Shown: piece by piece, positions 61,996 to 64,000 of the stretch
Layout of the letters: every line of letters begins with the position of its first letter
Numbering within the stretch: the stretch's first letter is position 1
Assembly: GCF_947493565.1 (NCBI RefSeq)
Contig: NZ_CANLRG010000011.1
Span: 1-64,000 of the forward strand
Length of the DNA stretch: 64,000 nucleotides
Source: an uncultured Lutibacter sp.
Lineage (GTDB): Bacteria > Bacteroidota > Bacteroidia > Flavobacteriales > Flavobacteriaceae
Reading direction: 5' to 3'
The notes under the pieces: model-generated
Databases searched by the model: none
What the model was told of the DNA's origin: nothing
What the model saw: only the letters and a program-made list of their open reading frames with translations
Translations under genes and position numbers: made by a program

Positions 61996-63192
61996 ATGGA
62001 ATTAACAACAGTAAAAGATGCCCTAACTATAATTTTAAATAATTCTGAAGAATTTGGAATTGAGGAAATTGAGTTTATGCATTCTGCTGGAAGAGTTTTA
62101 AAAGAAAATATTGTTGCTGATAGAGATTTTCCACCCTTTAATAGAGTAAGTATGGATGGAGTGGCATTTTCTTCAAAAGCATTTAATAAAGGAATTAGAA
62201 AATTTAAAATAGAAGGTATTCAAGCCGCGGGTAGTAAGCAATTAACTTTAAAAAATGAACATCACTGTATTGAAGCAATGACAGGAGCGATGCTTCCTAA
62301 TAATACAGATGTTGTAATTCAATATGAATTGATAACCATTGAAAATGGTTTTGCAACCATAAATTTAGATACGGTAAAAAAATATCAAAATGTTCATTTA
62401 AAAGGTTTGGATAGAAAGAAAAATGATGTGTTAATTTCAAAAAACACTATAATTTCGGCTGCAGAAATTGGTGTTTTAGCAACGGTTGGAAAATCTAAAG
62501 TAAAAGTTGGAAAACAACCTAGAGTAATGATTGTTTCAACTGGGAATGAATTGGTAGAGGTAGCTGAAACTCCAGCGGAACATCAAATAAGAAGGAGTAA
62601 TGTTTATACCTTAGTTGCATTGTTAGAAAAGCTCAATATAAAAGCAGAAACTTCACATATTTTAGATGATAAAGATACACTTCAAACTAACATTCAATCT
62701 TTTTTAAAAGATAACGATGTATTGCTTTTTAGTGGTGCAGTTTCAAAAGGAAAGTTTGATTTTATTCCTGAAGTATTGGATAATTTAGGCGTAGAAAAAT
62801 TATTTCATAAAGTAAAACAACGACCAGGAAAACCATTTTGGTTTGGAAAAAAAGGAGCTAAAACTGTTTTTGCTTTCCCTGGAAATCCTGTATCAACATT
62901 TGTAAGTTGTTTAAAGTATTTTTATCCTTGGTATAACAAATCAATAGGGCTAAATTTTGAAAGCAAACATGAAGCAATTTTAAATGAAGACTTTTATTTT
63001 AAGCCCAATTTAACTTATTTTTTACAGGTAAAATTGAATCAAGAAAACGGAAAATTATTGGCAACTCCAATTGCTGGAAAAGGCTCAGGAGATTTAGCGA
63101 ATTTAATTGATTCCGATGCGTTTTTGGAATTGCCGCACAATCGCAGTAATTTTATCAAAGGAGAAGTTTTTCCTTTACTGACTTATAGATAA
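61996..63192 (+). CDS. moeA: Molybdopterin molybdotransferase
   Basis: 398 residues. The domain order is complete: an N-terminal region DRDFPPFNRVSMDGVA, the AMTGAMLPNNTDVVIQYE segment, the MoCF domain with ISTGNELVEV-type and SGAVSKGKFDFIP motifs, PGKPFWFG and FPGNPVSTFV, then domain IV. It inserts molybdate into the adenylated molybdopterin. The gene follows the decayed TrpF-like gene and precedes moaC. Confidence 0.96.
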   Translation: MELTTVKDALTIILNNSEEFGIEEIEFMHSAGRVLKENIVADRDFPPFNRVSMDGVAFSSKAFNKGIRKFKIEGIQAAGSKQLTLKNEHHCIEAMTGAMLPNNTDVVIQYELITIENGFATINLDTVKKYQNVHLKGLDRKKNDVLISKNTIISAAEIGVLATVGKSKVKVGKQPRVMIVSTGNELVEVAETPAEHQIRRSNVYTLVALLEKLNIKAETSHILDDKDTLQTNIQSFLKDNDVLLFSGAVSKGKFDFIPEVLDNLGVEKLFHKVKQRPGKPFWFGKKGAKTVFAFPGNPVSTFVSCLKYFYPWYNKSIGLNFESKHEAILNEDFYFKPNLTYFLQVKLNQENGKLLATPIAGKGSGDLANLIDSDAFLELPHNRSNFIKGEVFPLLTYR

Positions 63193-63228
63193 AAAAATGT
63201 TTTAAGCAGGTCTTAAAATTTGAATACA

Positions 63229-63708
63229 ATGAAAAACAAATTCACACATATAGGAGAAAAAAATCAACCTAAAATGGTAAACGTGGGTGATAAAAAAATT
63301 ACCAAACGTAAAGCTACAGCAAAAGCAACAATGTTTTTGGGTGAAGAAATTATATCCCATTTTCAAAATGATGAGTTGATTACCAAAAAAGGGCCAGTTT
63401 TTCAAACAGCAATTATTGCTGGTATTCAAGCGGTTAAAAAAACTTCAGATTTAATCCCAATGTGTCACCCGTTATTAATTCAAGGAGTTGATATAGGCAT
63501 TGAAATTATTGATAAAGAACATATTGAAATTTTATGTACTGTAGCCATTGAAGGTAAAACAGGTGTGGAAATGGAAGCATTAACTGGAGCCAATATTTCA
63601 GCCTTAACAGTTTATGATATGTGTAAAGCTATTTCACAAAAAATGGTTATTAAAGAAGTTAAATTACTGGAAAAATCAGGAGGTAAAAGCGATATAAAAA
63701 ATGACTAA
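63229..63708 (+). CDS. moaC: Cyclic pyranopterin monophosphate synthase
   Basis: 159 residues. The signature KTSDLIPMCHPLLI and GVEMEALTGANISALTVYDMCKA match MoaC. It acts right after MoaA, converting 3',8-cyclo-GTP to cPMP. A TTG at 63220 extends the frame by three residues, but the ATG at 63229 is a more usual start (KNKFTHIGE). Its end overlaps the next gene by 8 bases. Confidence 0.96.
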   Translation: MKNKFTHIGEKNQPKMVNVGDKKITKRKATAKATMFLGEEIISHFQNDELITKKGPVFQTAIIAGIQAVKKTSDLIPMCHPLLIQGVDIGIEIIDKEHIEILCTVAIEGKTGVEMEALTGANISALTVYDMCKAISQKMVIKEVKLLEKSGGKSDIKND

Positions 63709-64000
63709 ACATCAAAAACATACAAAGCTAGAATTAAGAAATAACGATAATTTTGCACCCAATGAAATTGCAATTTTAGGAACAAAATGTGCTGTCATTT
63801 CAAATTTAGTAGCACAAGTTTCACAAAAATTATCAGATTACAAATTAGCATATTTTGATGCTTCTCATAGTAAAGATATTGAAAAGAATACCTTGGAAAT
63901 GTTTACATTTCATCATAGAGGAACTGCTGAAATTTTAATAAATTCTGAAGTAAATAAATTCAATCAACGGATTCAGTTTTCTCAATACGATTTTGTGTTT
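63701..64000 (+). CDS. N-terminal part of a MobA-type nucleotidyltransferase protein, 3' partial
   Basis: The 100 visible residues begin MTKHQKHTKLELRNNDNFAPNEIAILGT and remain open to the window edge. I recognise the start as the MobB-like leader of long Bacteroidetes proteins that carry an NTP-transferase (MobA) domain after it. The MobA part would lie beyond the window. The gene overlaps moaC by 8 bases and is thus in the Moco operon. Partial, so the assignment is tentative. Confidence 0.7.
   Translation, partial: MTKHQKHTKLELRNNDNFAPNEIAILGTKCAVISNLVAQVSQKLSDYKLAYFDASHSKDIEKNTLEMFTFHHRGTAEILINSEVNKFNQRIQFSQYDFVF

Overview
The window is a low-GC chromosomal segment from a member of the Bacteroidetes, almost certainly family Flavobacteriaceae. 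Several things point there: gliding genes gldE and gldD, a type IX secretion C-terminal sorting domain at the left edge, a split atpDC operon, a carboxypeptidase-regulatory/TonB receptor, and many promoters with the Bacteroidetes -7 element TAnnTTTG in place of a sigma-70 box. Ribosome binding sites are weak, and TTG or GTG starts are frequent. The genus cannot be fixed from the sequence alone. No tRNA, rRNA, CRISPR array, transposase or prophage gene was seen.

Layout. 1-8.7 kb: end of a T9SS cargo gene, an Fn3-like lipoprotein, a TonB receptor, atpDC and an S9 peptidase. 8.9-11.1 kb: rseP and a Sco protein. 11.1-15.9 kb: a metal block with feoA, feoB, a 37-residue Cys-tailed FeoB partner, a ZIP transporter, a DtxR/MntR regulator and an outer-membrane transporter, with operator-like inverted repeats at the feoA and mntR promoters. 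16-33.8 kb: mostly core genes (panE, leuS, ileS, lspA, a DksA-like factor) mixed with EamA, patatin, SemiSWEET, histidine kinase, crotonase, Crp/Fnr-YceI, HD, bacilliredoxin and TerB-DnaJ genes. 33.9-38.7 kb: an arsenic/organoarsenical island with two ArsR regulators. 38.7-56 kb: a PLP decarboxylase, uvrC with a PlpD-like patatin-barrel protein, rng, a 30-residue basic protein, HU, mutY-ssb-gldE-gldD-ctaA, small lipoproteins and an M16 peptidase pair. 56.4-64 kb: rplU-rpmA, waaA, a Crp/Fnr-YeeE-YedE-Crp/Fnr sulfur cassette and a molybdenum-cofactor operon that runs off the right edge.

How the genes work together. The metal block looks like a self-regulated Fe/Mn homeostasis unit. The arsenic island has two halves, each led by an ArsR gene under a near-identical operator-like promoter. 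The second half contains a cytosolic thioredoxin-like protein, a periplasmic CxxC protein and a CcdA-like membrane protein that could form a thiol relay beside an ArsP-like permease; no arsenate reductase gene is present. Three proteins of the island end in vicinal-cysteine tails. The sulfur cassette feeds directly into the moaA operon through overlapping genes, which suggests a link between sulfur uptake and molybdoenzyme use. Between moaA and moeA lies a decayed TrpF-like gene with an internal deletion and two frameshifts.

Starts were moved downstream of the longest reading frame where a signal peptide, the family N-terminus or a -7 element required it. Functions are assigned by motif recognition only; no database search was run.
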